Made by a program: the position numbers and the translations under genes. From the NCBI GenBank assembly GCA_002449395.1, contig DKDP01000040.1, positions 1 to 55,950 on the forward strand: a stretch of 55,950 nucleotides of DNA, in the 5' to 3' direction. Shown piece by piece: positions 1 to 8,164 of this stretch. The notes under the pieces are model-generated. The model was not told the DNA's origin. It was given only the letters and a program-made list of their open reading frames with translations, and searched no databases. Source of the DNA: Ruminococcaceae bacterium UBA6845. GTDB lineage: Bacteria > Bacillota > Clostridia > Oscillospirales > Acutalibacteraceae. Each line of letters opens with the position of its first letter. Position 1 is the first letter of the stretch.

Positions 1-10
1 AAGCGGTCCC

Positions 11-90
11 CCTCCCCTTGAATCATCCAAGGGGAGGCTGAAATGGGTAAAGGTAGCAGGTATTAACCGAGGCTTCCCCTCGAGGGGAAG
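11..90. repeat. Two G/C-rich palindromic repeats
   Basis: An inverted repeat pairs 11-20 (CCTCCCCTTG) with 28-37 (CAAGGGGAGG). A second, nearly adjacent palindrome spans 73-90 (CTTCCCCTCGAGGGGAAG). Both share the CCCCT/AGGGG core, which suggests two related extragenic palindromes of REP or small-MITE type. Neither is followed by a clean T-run, so terminator function is not supported. The rest of 1-237 holds no gene that I can support, apart from a weak inverted repeat (TGCTGTT at 125-131 with AACAGCA at 141-147). Confidence 0.5.
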
Positions 91-237
91 GCTGATAAGA
101 GTCTGCTGAAAGGGACTAACTTTCTGCTGTTTCATTTTACAACAGCAAAATGCACAACAGATCCTCTTCAAATTTATCTAAAATGCTCTGTGCTTTTCAA
201 AAGGGGCAACATTATTTATATAAATTCTTATTATGTC

Positions 238-266
238 TTTACATTTCCTGAAAAACTTGTTAAAAT
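238..266 (+). promoter_or_regulatory. Sigma-A-like promoter of the oxidoreductase-nagB unit
   Basis: TTTACA at 238-243 and TAAAAT at 261-266 are separated by exactly 17 bases. The promoter sits about 30 bases before the oxidoreductase start at 297. This is a sequence match only. Confidence 0.55.
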
Positions 267-296
267 ACTGTTATATTTTACCTTGAGGTGATATGT

Positions 297-1364
297 ATGT
301 CTGAAAAATTAGGAGTAGCCATTATCGGCTGCGGAAACATTTCCCGATCACACATCCCGAGCTACCTTAAACTCGACAACGTTGAGATCCGTTACTTCTG
401 CGATATTATTCCCGAACGTGCGGACAAGGCTGTTGAGACCTACGGCTGCGGCAAGGCAGTATACAATTATAAGGAGCTTCTCGGTCACGACGATATCGAC
501 ATCGTTTCCGTCTGCACCCACAACGACTGCCACGCCCCGATCTCGATCGACTTTATGCGTGACGGCAAGGACGTGCTTTGCGAAAAGCCTGCCGCAAGAA
601 CTCTTCCCGAGGCTCTCGAAATGCAAAAGGTCGCTCACGAGACGGGCAGAATGCTTTCAATCGGCGTTGTAAACCGTTTCGTTGACACGGTCAATAAAAT
701 CAAGAAACTTATCGAAGACGATGTTCTCGGTGAGGTATATCAGGTATACATCAGCTTCAGGTCTCACCGCTCAATCCCCGGACTCGGCGGCGATTTCACC
801 ACGAAGGCTGCCTCCGGCGGCGGAGTTCTCATCGACTGGGGCGTTCACTTTATCGACCTTGTTCTCTACTGTCTCGGCGATCCGACTCCCCTCACCTGCT
901 CCGGCGTTGCACATTCAAAGCTCGGCACGGCGATGAAGGACTATGTTTACACGAGTATGTGGGCTGAGGACACCAAGGACACCGAGAACGGAACCTTTGA
1001 CGTTGACGACTTTGTTACGGGTCTTATCAGAACCGACAAGGCGACAATCACGCTCAACGGCGCCTGGGCGCAGAATATCAACGAAAGCGAAATGTTTGTT
1101 GATTTTCTCGGAACCAAGGGCGGTATAAGAATGCAGTACGGCGGCAAGTTCAAGCTCTATTCAACAATGGGCGATATGCTCACGGAAATCACGCCGGACT
1201 ACAATTCGGCAGGCTTTGACTATGCGGCGGAAATCAAGTCGTTCGTTGATTCCGTTATCACGAGAAAGCCGAATCAGGCATATATCGACAATGCCGTTAT
1301 CACATCAAAAATTCTTGACGCAATTTACAGATCATCCGACTCCGGCAAGGAAGTCACATTATAA
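297..1364 (+). CDS. Gfo/Idh/MocA-family NAD(P)-dependent oxidoreductase
   Basis: This 355-residue protein belongs to the glucose-fructose oxidoreductase/inositol dehydrogenase/MocA family of cytoplasmic sugar oxidoreductases. The N-terminal Rossmann motif GCGNISRSH is clear, and the CEKP motif near residue 100 carries the conserved lysine of the family. The C-terminal half is the alpha/beta substrate domain, with a GGGVLIDWGVH segment. I start it at ATG 297, because GAGGTG at 285-290 lies at the right distance; an in-frame GTG at 288 would overlap that site. nagB follows after 18 bases with its own GGAGG site, so the two are probably co-transcribed and act in sugar or amino-sugar breakdown. 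The exact substrate cannot be read from the sequence. Confidence 0.88.
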   Translation: MSEKLGVAIIGCGNISRSHIPSYLKLDNVEIRYFCDIIPERADKAVETYGCGKAVYNYKELLGHDDIDIVSVCTHNDCHAPISIDFMRDGKDVLCEKPAARTLPEALEMQKVAHETGRMLSIGVVNRFVDTVNKIKKLIEDDVLGEVYQVYISFRSHRSIPGLGGDFTTKAASGGGVLIDWGVHFIDLVLYCLGDPTPLTCSGVAHSKLGTAMKDYVYTSMWAEDTKDTENGTFDVDDFVTGLIRTDKATITLNGAWAQNINESEMFVDFLGTKGGIRMQYGGKFKLYSTMGDMLTEITPDYNSAGFDYAAEIKSFVDSVITRKPNQAYIDNAVITSKILDAIYRSSDSGKEVTL

Positions 1365-1382
1365 TCGGAGGAAATTAAAACA

Positions 1383-2111
1383 ATGGACATTAAAATTTAC
1401 AACAACGCCGAAGAGATCGGCTGTGCCGCCGCTCAGCTTTATAAGGAGCTTATAGACAGCAATCCGAGTACGGTTCTCGGTCTTGCAACGGGAGCAACCC
1501 CCGTTCCTACATACAAGAAGCTCATCGAGCTTTACAAGAACGGCGAAATCAGCTTCAAGGACGTTACCACGTTCAACCTTGACGAATACTGCGATCTCGA
1601 TAAGCACGACAAGAACAGCTACTACACATTTATGCACGAAAATCTCTTCAATTATATTGATATAAAGGAAGAGAACGTCAACTTCCTTGACGGAAATGCC
1701 AAGGACTGCGACGCAGAGAGCAAGCGCTATGCCGAGGCTATCAAGGCGGCGGGCGGAATCGACCTCCAGCTCCTCGGAATCGGCACAAACGGCCACATCG
1801 CTTTCAACGAGCCTGCCGACAAGTTCACCGACGAGGCTTTCAAGGTGACCCTCACCCAGAGCACGATCAATTCAAATCAGAAATATTTCGGCGACGTTCC
1901 GATGCCGAGATACGCTATGACAATGGGTATCGGCTCGATTATGCGTTCAAAGAAAATTCTTCTCATCGCAACGGGCGAGAGCAAGGCAAAGGCGATCAAG
2001 GCGATGGTTTCGGGAGAAATCACTCCGCAGATCCCCTGCTCAATCCTTAACGAGCACAAGGACGTCGTAATTATGCTTGACAAGGCAGCCGCAAGCCTTA
2101 TCAATAAATAA
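1383..2111 (+). CDS. nagB: Glucosamine-6-phosphate deaminase
   Basis: NagB converts glucosamine-6-phosphate to fructose-6-phosphate and ammonia, feeding amino sugars into glycolysis in the cytoplasm. The protein is 242 residues, the usual length for the family. It shows the phosphate-binding segment GLATGATPVPTYK, the catalytic region FNLDEY, and GIGTNGHIAFNEP with the active-site histidine. The start has a strong ribosome site, CGGAGGAAA. It lies 18 bases after an oxidoreductase gene and is followed by an intrinsic terminator, so the two genes form a short operon. Sugar source (GlcNAc, sialic acid or another) is not evident, because no transporter or NagA is in view. Confidence 0.95.
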   Translation: MDIKIYNNAEEIGCAAAQLYKELIDSNPSTVLGLATGATPVPTYKKLIELYKNGEISFKDVTTFNLDEYCDLDKHDKNSYYTFMHENLFNYIDIKEENVNFLDGNAKDCDAESKRYAEAIKAAGGIDLQLLGIGTNGHIAFNEPADKFTDEAFKVTLTQSTINSNQKYFGDVPMPRYAMTMGIGSIMRSKKILLIATGESKAKAIKAMVSGEITPQIPCSILNEHKDVVIMLDKAAASLINK

Positions 2112-2112
2112 A

Positions 2113-2156
2113 AATAGCCGCAGTACATTTACGATCTATGTGCTGCGGTTATTTTT
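2113..2156 (+). terminator. Intrinsic terminator after nagB
   Basis: AATAGCCGCAGTACAT (2113-2128) pairs with ATGTGCTGCGGTTATT (from 2138), followed by a T-run. Only one position of the long stem is mismatched. Confidence 0.88.
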
Positions 2157-2230
2157 ACCCGAAAACCGCTTCCAAATATAGATAAATTGTAAAAAATACC
2201 GCAGATAATAAAAAAATTGTTGTTTAGGTC

Positions 2231-2259
2231 TTGTAAAAAAAGTGTAAATGTATTAAAAT
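2231..2259 (+). promoter_or_regulatory. Sigma-A-like promoter of the foldase gene
   Basis: TTGTAA at 2231-2236 and TAAAAT at 2254-2259 are separated by 17 bases. The promoter is about 60 bases before the start at 2318. Confidence 0.5.
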
Positions 2260-2317
2260 ACTGTTGTTATGCTGACTTGTTATCGGCAGATATTTCATTA
2301 AGTAAAGGATGAATACA

Positions 2318-4042
2318 ATGGCTAATGAAAAGTCAAAGGCAGAGCAGTACCGTGACGAACGTAAGGCTCGTATTGCAAAGTCTGCCAAGAAAAATGCGCA
2401 CAGCATGGAAAAGAGAAATACAGCCAAAAAGGTTGTCGGTAAGGTTATTTCCATCGTTCTCTGTGCGGTAATAGTTCTGGGAATCGTAGGTTTCTCCCTC
2501 AACTACTACGGCGCTCTTCAGAGAGTTATCAAAATCGGCGGCGTAGGCTCGGATCAGCCTGTCACCATTGCCGAATATGAGTACTTCTATATGCGTGCCT
2601 ACAATCAGGTTCGTTATCAGGCTCAGTATTACCAGTACTACTATCAGACAAGCACGGGCTATGATACAAGCCTCTCCCCCGAGGATCAGACTCAGACAAC
2701 AAAGGATGCCGAGGGCAACGAGATCACATGGGTAGAGAAACTCCATAACGATACTCTTGAGCTTATCCAGCTCCACAAGGCTTACTACAACGAGGCCGTT
2801 AAGATGGGTCTCAAGCTCACAAAGGCTGACGAGGCTTTCATTGACAAGCAGATCGACAGTCTCCGTGATGAGGCTAAGAACGCAGGTTCAAGCTCAAGCT
2901 CTTCAAGCGACGAGAAGAAGGTAACATATTCCCTCAACGCTTATCTCCGTAAGGTTTACGGCGGCTCAATCAACGAGAGATTCCTCCGCAAGGAGCTCAA
3001 GATTCAGGTTCTTGCTCAGAAGTACCTCACTCAGAAAACAAACGATATCGCAGCAGGCTACGACCAGGCTGAAATCGACAAGGTTTACAAGGATGCAACC
3101 TCAACATACGATTTCGTAACCTTCAGAGCTTATACATTCAAGACGACAGAGCTCACAGCGGAAGATAACGAGACCGACGCACAGCTCAAGGCTCGTCAGA
3201 CAAAGGCAGACGCCGAGGTTAAGAAGAACGCAAACGACTTCTACAACGCAGTTACAAATGAAGCTACTTTCGCCGCTAAGGCTAAGGAGCTCAATAAGGA
3301 CACAGCCGATTACAACGTTGACGAGGAAACAAAGTATTCAATGCTTCAGGATTCCGTAAAGAGTACATTCTCCGAGGATGCGGCAAAGTGGCTCTTTGAC
3401 AGCTCAACAAAAGCAGGCAGCAAGAAGCTCTTCTCCGATGAGACAAACGGTAAATACATCGTTGTCCTTGCAGTAAAGGCACCTCATCAGGAGCAGACGG
3501 TTACAGCACGTCACATTCTCATCTCGACACAGGATCAGAGCACACAGCAGGATCTTTCCGACGAAGAGATTGCAAAGAAAAAGACACAGGCTGAGGATAT
3601 CCTCAAGGAGTTCAACGAGGGCGACAAGTCCGAGGACAGCTTTGCGGCACTCGCAAACGAGTACACCGAGGACAGCGGTTCATCATCAAACGGCGGTCTT
3701 TACGAGCACATCTATCCGGGTCAGATGGTAGCTGAATTTAACGACTGGTGCTTCGACGCTAACCGTAAGGCGGGCGACGTTGAAATGGTTAAGACGGACT
3801 ACGGCTACCACATCATCTATTTCGTTGCTAAGGACGGCAAGGATTACTACGACTCGGCTATCCGTTCGAGCAAAGCAAACGACGATATCGAGACAGAGAC
3901 CAAGAAGCTCCAGGAGAGCGACGATTACAAGATCGGTCTCGGTCCCCGTCGTACAGACTATGCGGAGAAGAGAGTCCTCAAGAAGATCAAGTATCTTGTT
4001 GAGCTCAGCAACTCCAACTCTTCAACAAGCTCCGCAAGCTAA
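2318..4042 (+). CDS. Membrane-anchored PrsA-like peptidyl-prolyl isomerase
   Basis: This protein of about 574 residues is an extracytoplasmic foldase with a parvulin (PpiC-type) domain. A lysine-rich N-terminus of about 45 residues precedes a single membrane helix (VISIVLCAVIVLGIVGFSL). Next come a SurA/PrsA-like helical region, a poly-serine linker near residue 195, and the parvulin domain from about 395 (TARHILIS) to about 500 (KTDYGYHIIYF). The protein ends in a Ser/Asn-rich tail. It should help secreted proteins fold at the outer face of the membrane. Unlike classical PrsA it has no lipobox cysteine and is held by the helix instead. Start 2318 is favoured over ATG 2309, because the AAAGGA site (2304-2309) overlaps the latter. 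It is flanked by a promoter and a terminator, so it is probably monocistronic. Confidence 0.88.
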   Translation: MANEKSKAEQYRDERKARIAKSAKKNAHSMEKRNTAKKVVGKVISIVLCAVIVLGIVGFSLNYYGALQRVIKIGGVGSDQPVTIAEYEYFYMRAYNQVRYQAQYYQYYYQTSTGYDTSLSPEDQTQTTKDAEGNEITWVEKLHNDTLELIQLHKAYYNEAVKMGLKLTKADEAFIDKQIDSLRDEAKNAGSSSSSSSDEKKVTYSLNAYLRKVYGGSINERFLRKELKIQVLAQKYLTQKTNDIAAGYDQAEIDKVYKDATSTYDFVTFRAYTFKTTELTAEDNETDAQLKARQTKADAEVKKNANDFYNAVTNEATFAAKAKELNKDTADYNVDEETKYSMLQDSVKSTFSEDAAKWLFDSSTKAGSKKLFSDETNGKYIVVLAVKAPHQEQTVTARHILISTQDQSTQQDLSDEEIAKKKTQAEDILKEFNEGDKSEDSFAALANEYTEDSGSSSNGGLYEHIYPGQMVAEFNDWCFDANRKAGDVEMVKTDYGYHIIYFVAKDGKDYYDSAIRSSKANDDIETETKKLQESDDYKIGLGPRRTDYAEKRVLKKIKYLVELSNSNSSTSSAS

Positions 4043-4053
4043 ACAGCATATCA

Positions 4054-4083
4054 AAAGCGTCTCCGATCGGGGGCGCTTTTTTT
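4054..4083 (+). terminator. Intrinsic terminator after the foldase gene
   Basis: AAAAGCG at 4054-4060 and CGCTTTT enclose a CTCCGATCGGGGG core, followed by seven T. Confidence 0.88.
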
Positions 4084-4145
4084 GATAATGCGGTTCTTGA
4101 TTCAAGGCAAAATATGAACAAATTGTAAACAAAATGTCTTTTCGG

Positions 4146-4187
4146 GCGGTATATAACGGCGTGCTGTTATGTACCGCTCTTTTTTTC
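4146..4187 (+). terminator. Second intrinsic terminator, just before the phage cassette
   Basis: GCGGTATATAAC (4146-4157) pairs with GTTATGTACCGC (4166-4177), including one G-U pair. The loop is 8 bases and the tail is TTTTTTT. It lies about 60 bases upstream of the terS start. No good -35/-10 pair is visible between it and terS. The remaining sequence holds a small GAGGG-gcaa-CCCTC hairpin at 4198-4211. Confidence 0.8.
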
Positions 4188-4247
4188 TTTTAGGTTGAGG
4201 GGCAACCCTCAGGACGGTTAACCGTAGAAAAATGAAAGGAAGTTTTT

Positions 4248-4724
4248 ATGGCACTGGAAGAAAAAGAAAAACAGTTCTGTCTTTTCTATTCTCAGTCAAG
4301 GGACGCCCGCTCCGCTGCGGCAAAGGCGGGTTACGGTCTGAAAGCACGCAGGCACGGCCTCGCACTGCTTGAGCGCAAGGATATCAGAAAGGAAATCGAG
4401 CGGATAGAAAAGCTGAGGCGTGTCAACCGTGAGGAAATAATCGCCGGCTACCGTCAGCTTGCGTTCGGAAATATTTCGGACGCCGTCAGACTGGCTTACT
4501 CCGACGACAAACCGACGCTCTGCACGGAAAAGCTCGATCTTTTCAACGTCAGCGAAATCAAGCGCCCGAAAGGCGGCGGACTTGAAATAAAATTCTTTGA
4601 CCGAATTAAGGCGCTCGAGCATCTCGAACAGCTTTGTTCTCTCGGCGATGACGATAAAGCCCTCCCCTTTTACCGTGCGCTTGAGAACAGCGCCGCAATA
4701 ATGAGGACTGATAAGATTGAATAG
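4248..4724 (+). CDS. terS: Phage terminase small subunit
   Basis: This 158-residue protein matches the general pattern of small terminase subunits, which bind phage DNA and hand it to the large subunit for packaging. The N-terminal part (EKQFCLFYSQS, then SAAAKAGYG) is the typical helix-turn-helix segment of the family. It is followed by a long charged helix (residues about 45-65) suited to oligomerisation. A GAAAGGAAG ribosome site precedes the ATG. Its end overlaps the start of terL by 8 bases, indicating translational coupling. It is the first gene of a co-directional head-gene cassette; no cos or pac site could be recognised. Confidence 0.85.
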   Translation: MALEEKEKQFCLFYSQSRDARSAAAKAGYGLKARRHGLALLERKDIRKEIERIEKLRRVNREEIIAGYRQLAFGNISDAVRLAYSDDKPTLCTEKLDLFNVSEIKRPKGGGLEIKFFDRIKALEHLEQLCSLGDDDKALPFYRALENSAAIMRTDKIE

Positions 4725-5985
4725 TTCGCTCTCATCATTCAAAAAATTTTCCGAAAAGCAGCTTCGTGTTATGACCTGGTGGTGTCAAAACTCCGACGAC
4801 AGAAATTATGACGCCGTTATCTGCGACGGAGCGGTTCGTTCGGGAAAGACGGTGTGTATGTCGCTTTCTTTTATTGCCTGGTCGTTCTATGCTTTTTCCG
4901 ACACATCGTTTGCAATTTGCGGAAAAACGATAGCATCACTCAAACGGAATGTTATAACTCCGTTGAGCCCAATTTTAGCCTCCCTCGGATTTGCAATAAA
5001 GATGAAGTCATCGCAGAATTACATAGAAATGACCTATCAAAATACAGTCAACCGTTTTTACCTTTTCGGCGGAAAGGATGAGGGCTCGGCGGCTCTGATT
5101 CAGGGTATGACCCTCGGCGGAGTTCTGCTCGACGAGGTGGCACTTATGCCCCGTTCGTTCGTTGAGCAGGCAATTGCGAGATGCTCTGCCGACGGATCAA
5201 GGCTGTGGTTCAACTGCAACCCCGAGCATCCGATGCACTGGTTCTACCGTGAATGGATACTTAAGGCGGAGAAAAAGAACTGCCTTTACCTCCATTTCAC
5301 GATGCGTGACAATCCGTCTCTGACTCCGAAGATAATAAAACGATACGAAAGCCTGTACTCGGGCGCATTCTACAAAAGGTTTGTAGAGGGCAAATGGGTT
5401 GCGGCGCAGGGCGTTGTTTACCCGATGTTCAACGAGGAAATTCACGTTGTTATTCCTCCCGAGACGTGTTGTTTCTCCCGTTTCTTCATCTCCTGCGACT
5501 ACGGCACGGTGAACCCGTGTTCGTTCGGTCTGTGGGGCGAGTACGAAAAGAAGTGGTACCGTATCCGTGAATATTACTTCGACTCCCGAAAAAAGGGTGA
5601 GCAGAGAACGGACGCCGAGCATTATGACGAGCTTGAAAAGCTCGCCGATAATCTCAGCATTGAGGCGGTGATCGTCGATCCGTCGGCGGCGAGCTTCATT
5701 CAGTGCATACGCAGAAAAGGACGGTTCACGGTGATACCCGCAAAGAACGATGTTGTTGACGGCATCAGGCAGGTATCGGACGCCCTTAAGCAAAGGCTTA
5801 TTTATTTTTCGCCCGAGTGCAAGGACACGCTCCGTGAATTTTCGCTTTACAAGTGGGACGATAAAGCAGTACGGGACGCACCGCGCAAGGAAAATGACCA
5901 TGCAATGGACGATCTCAGATACTTCGTCACTACGGCGCTGAATGCGCCCGAAAATGACTTTTTCGTGATGAGCGTTTCAAGATAA
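4717..5985 (+). CDS. terL: Phage terminase large subunit (packaging ATPase/nuclease)
   Basis: TerL drives DNA into the prohead and cuts the concatemer. The protein of about 422 residues carries a Walker A motif GAVRSGKT (38-45), Walker B GVLLDE (135-140) and the coupling segment NCNP (about 166-169). The C-terminal RNase H-like nuclease carries acidic residues at SCDYG (Asp261), IVDPSA (Asp321) and HAMDDLR (about 396-397). All the key residues of both enzymatic halves are present, so the gene appears intact and functional. Translation begins at TTG 4717, overlapping terS, with GAGG at 4703-4706. It belongs to the packaging/head module that continues with portal and protease. Confidence 0.95.
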   Translation: MNSSLSSFKKFSEKQLRVMTWWCQNSDDRNYDAVICDGAVRSGKTVCMSLSFIAWSFYAFSDTSFAICGKTIASLKRNVITPLSPILASLGFAIKMKSSQNYIEMTYQNTVNRFYLFGGKDEGSAALIQGMTLGGVLLDEVALMPRSFVEQAIARCSADGSRLWFNCNPEHPMHWFYREWILKAEKKNCLYLHFTMRDNPSLTPKIIKRYESLYSGAFYKRFVEGKWVAAQGVVYPMFNEEIHVVIPPETCCFSRFFISCDYGTVNPCSFGLWGEYEKKWYRIREYYFDSRKKGEQRTDAEHYDELEKLADNLSIEAVIVDPSAASFIQCIRRKGRFTVIPAKNDVVDGIRQVSDALKQRLIYFSPECKDTLREFSLYKWDDKAVRDAPRKENDHAMDDLRYFVTTALNAPENDFFVMSVSR

Positions 5986-6051
5986 CACTTTTCCGACCGT
6001 CATCAGCCTGCCTTTTGACGGTTGCCCACCAAAAAAGAAAGGAGAATTTCA

Positions 6052-7194
6052 GTGGGAATATTCAAAAAATTATCCGCTGCAAAAACTGCGGTTTCAGCGC
6101 CGCAAACCTACAAAAATAATCCTTTCAGTCTTCTTGACAGCTACACGCCGCTCTCAACGGTGCAGAACAGCCTGTACCGTGAGCTCCGTGAGGCGATCCC
6201 GATTATTGACGCCGCAATCTATAAGATAATCAGATTGACGGGCGGCTTTCACATCGACTGTGAAAACAAAAGGTGTGAAAGAGAGCTGCGCCGTTTCCTC
6301 TCCGAGGTCAAGGTCGGTTCGGGTCAGCAGGGCATAGATTTCTTTATGTCCGTTTATTTTGAACAGCTTTTGACCTACGGAACGGCGATCGGCGAGATGA
6401 TCACCGACTCCGACGGCAATTTCTGCGCCCTCTACAACGCCGATCTCGGCGATATTGAATTGAAGCGCAGTGACGACGGCTTCTCAACGGTCGTCTGCGT
6501 AAAGGAGCTTGCCGAGGCAAAGCCCGTTGCTTATCCGCAGCTCGTCCTCCTCTCGGTGCTCAATCCCGAGGCAGGTCAGCTTGCGGGCAACTCACTTCTC
6601 AAGGGTCTGCCCTTTGTCAGCAACATTCTGATGAAGATTTACAACACGATCGGCATCAACTGGGAGCGTGTCGGCAATGTTCGATTTGCCGTCACATATA
6701 AGCCGCAGAACGACGTTGTTGACCGTGCCTACGCCAAGGACAGAGCTCAGCAGGTTGCCCGTGAGTGGAGCGAGGCAATGCAGCCCGGCAGCCGGCTCCG
6801 TGATTTTGTTGCCGTCGGCGACGTCAGCATCAAGGCGATCGGCGCAGACAATCAGATTCTCGACAGCGAGGTTCCCGTCCGTCAGATGCTCGAACAGATC
6901 GTTGCCAAGACGGGACTGCCGCCGTTTATGCTCAGCCTGAGCTGGTCGTCCACTGAGAGAATGTCCTCTCAGCAGGCGGATGTGCTCACGAGTGAGCTTG
7001 AGGCGTACCGCCGCCTCCTCACTCCCGTGATTGAAAAAATCTGCCGCTTCTGGATGGTTACGAACGGAATCAACGAGCATTTCAGCGTCGAATGGGATGA
7101 CATCACGCTTCAGGATGAGCTTGAGCTTGCCAAGGCACGTCTCTACCGTGCGCAGAGTGAAAGGATTGAACAGGAGTTGAAGTCAGTTGAATAA
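6052..7194 (+). CDS. Phage portal protein
   Basis: This 380-residue protein is best read as the portal, the dodecameric ring at the capsid vertex through which DNA passes. Support comes from its position directly after terL and before the protease and capsid genes. It also has the expected composition: a mixed alpha/beta body, a stretch resembling the stem (LLKGLPFVSNILMKIYNTI), a crown-like C-terminal helix rich in Gln, Glu and Arg, and the motif LPPFMLSLSWSST. GTG 6052 is chosen because AAAGGAG lies at 6039-6045; an upstream in-frame TTG (6022) has no such site. The following gene overlaps its end by 8 bases. Length is at the short end for portals. Confidence 0.85.
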   Translation: MGIFKKLSAAKTAVSAPQTYKNNPFSLLDSYTPLSTVQNSLYRELREAIPIIDAAIYKIIRLTGGFHIDCENKRCERELRRFLSEVKVGSGQQGIDFFMSVYFEQLLTYGTAIGEMITDSDGNFCALYNADLGDIELKRSDDGFSTVVCVKELAEAKPVAYPQLVLLSVLNPEAGQLAGNSLLKGLPFVSNILMKIYNTIGINWERVGNVRFAVTYKPQNDVVDRAYAKDRAQQVAREWSEAMQPGSRLRDFVAVGDVSIKAIGADNQILDSEVPVRQMLEQIVAKTGLPPFMLSLSWSSTERMSSQQADVLTSELEAYRRLLTPVIEKICRFWMVTNGINEHFSVEWDDITLQDELELAKARLYRAQSERIEQELKSVE

Positions 7195-8152
7195 GGAATT
7201 TAAAACTAAAATTTCGCCCTGCGAGATCACCGAAAGCGATCTTGCCCTGATTAACCGATTCACGGTAAAGGAGCTCAAAGCCGACGAGGTTTACAGCTTC
7301 AACGTCATACTCTGCGACAATGATGTTGACAGGGACGGCGAGCGTTTCAGCAACGAGGCTCTCTCTCAGCTTGCGAAGCTCTTTGTCGGCGTTACGGGAA
7401 TATTTGATCACGATCCGAAAAGCTCAAACCAGAGCGCAAGAATTTATTCTGCGGAGTGCGTCGGTATTCCGGGCAAAAAGACCGTCACCGGCGAGGATTA
7501 TCTCTGCGTCAAGGCAAAGGCATATATGCCGCTGACCGAGAAAAATGCGGACCTTATCGGCGACATAAACGCCGGGATCAAGAAAGAGGTCAGCGTGAGC
7601 TGCGCCGTTGCCGATTTCACCTGCTCGATATGCAGCAGCGATATGAGATTCAGCCCCTGTAATCACGTCAAGGGCGAATCCTATGGCGGCGAGCTTTGCT
7701 ACTGCACGCTTTCAAACATCACGGACGCATATGAATGGTCGTTCGTCGCTGTTCCCGCTCAGGTCAACGCAGGCGTGACGAAAAGCTACACAAAGGAGAT
7801 TGAAACAATGGAAAACTGTATTAAGGCAATAAAGGACGGGCACGCAGTCAAGCTCGGCGAAAACGAGGCTCGACAGCTTGCCGACTACATCAACACTCTT
7901 GAAAAGCAGGCGGCGGACGGTAAGATATACCGCCGTTCGCTGACCGAGGAGACTGCAAAATACGCCGTTCTCTCCGTCCCCGCTCTCACAGGCGACTGCA
8001 TCGAAAAGATGTGCTCGGGCGTGGAGACCGAGGAGCTTATCAAGATCAGGGACGCTTTCAGAAAAAAGGCGGAGGACGTTGTTCCCCTTGTCCCTCAGCT
8101 GAAAGCGAAGAAGAATAAAAACACAGATACAAATATCGAATTTAAATTTTAA
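7187..8152 (+). CDS. Prohead protease with C-terminal scaffold region
   Basis: This 321-residue protein is a likely HK97/Mu-type prohead protease fused to a scaffold. Residues 40-200 look like the protease: DRDGERFSNEAL, a candidate catalytic histidine in GIFDHDP (His75), and a candidate catalytic serine in KEVSVSC (Ser136 or Ser138). A Cys146-Cys149-Cys158-His160 cluster could bind a metal; clusters of this kind recur in Firmicute phage proteases. Residues from about 208 are charged and helical, as in scaffolding proteins. Start TTG 7187 has AGGAG at 7172-7176 and overlaps the portal gene. The enzyme would cut the scaffold, and perhaps the capsid protein, during prohead maturation. Confidence 0.78.
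   Translation: MNKEFKTKISPCEITESDLALINRFTVKELKADEVYSFNVILCDNDVDRDGERFSNEALSQLAKLFVGVTGIFDHDPKSSNQSARIYSAECVGIPGKKTVTGEDYLCVKAKAYMPLTEKNADLIGDINAGIKKEVSVSCAVADFTCSICSSDMRFSPCNHVKGESYGGELCYCTLSNITDAYEWSFVAVPAQVNAGVTKSYTKEIETMENCIKAIKDGHAVKLGENEARQLADYINTLEKQAADGKIYRRSLTEETAKYAVLSVPALTGDCIEKMCSGVETEELIKIRDAFRKKAEDVVPLVPQLKAKKNKNTDTNIEFKF
7808..8152 (+). CDS. Nested in-frame scaffold candidate (internal start)
   Basis: An internal ATG at 7808, in frame with the protease gene, is preceded by AAAGGAG at 7792-7798 with 9 bases of spacing. This is better than the site of the full-length protein. Translation from it would give a separate 114-residue scaffold made of the protease C-terminus (starting MENCIKAIK). 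Nested scaffolds of this kind are known from lambda (Nu3 within C). The site is visible in the sequence; the separate product is an inference. Confidence 0.55.
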   Translation: MENCIKAIKDGHAVKLGENEARQLADYINTLEKQAADGKIYRRSLTEETAKYAVLSVPALTGDCIEKMCSGVETEELIKIRDAFRKKAEDVVPLVPQLKAKKNKNTDTNIEFKF

Positions 8153-8164
8153 GGAGGATTCAAA

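Noticed and set aside
5197..5901. 234-codon open frame on the minus strand inside terL
   Set aside because: It lies antisense to a gene with all terminase motifs, and its composition is that of a shadow frame.
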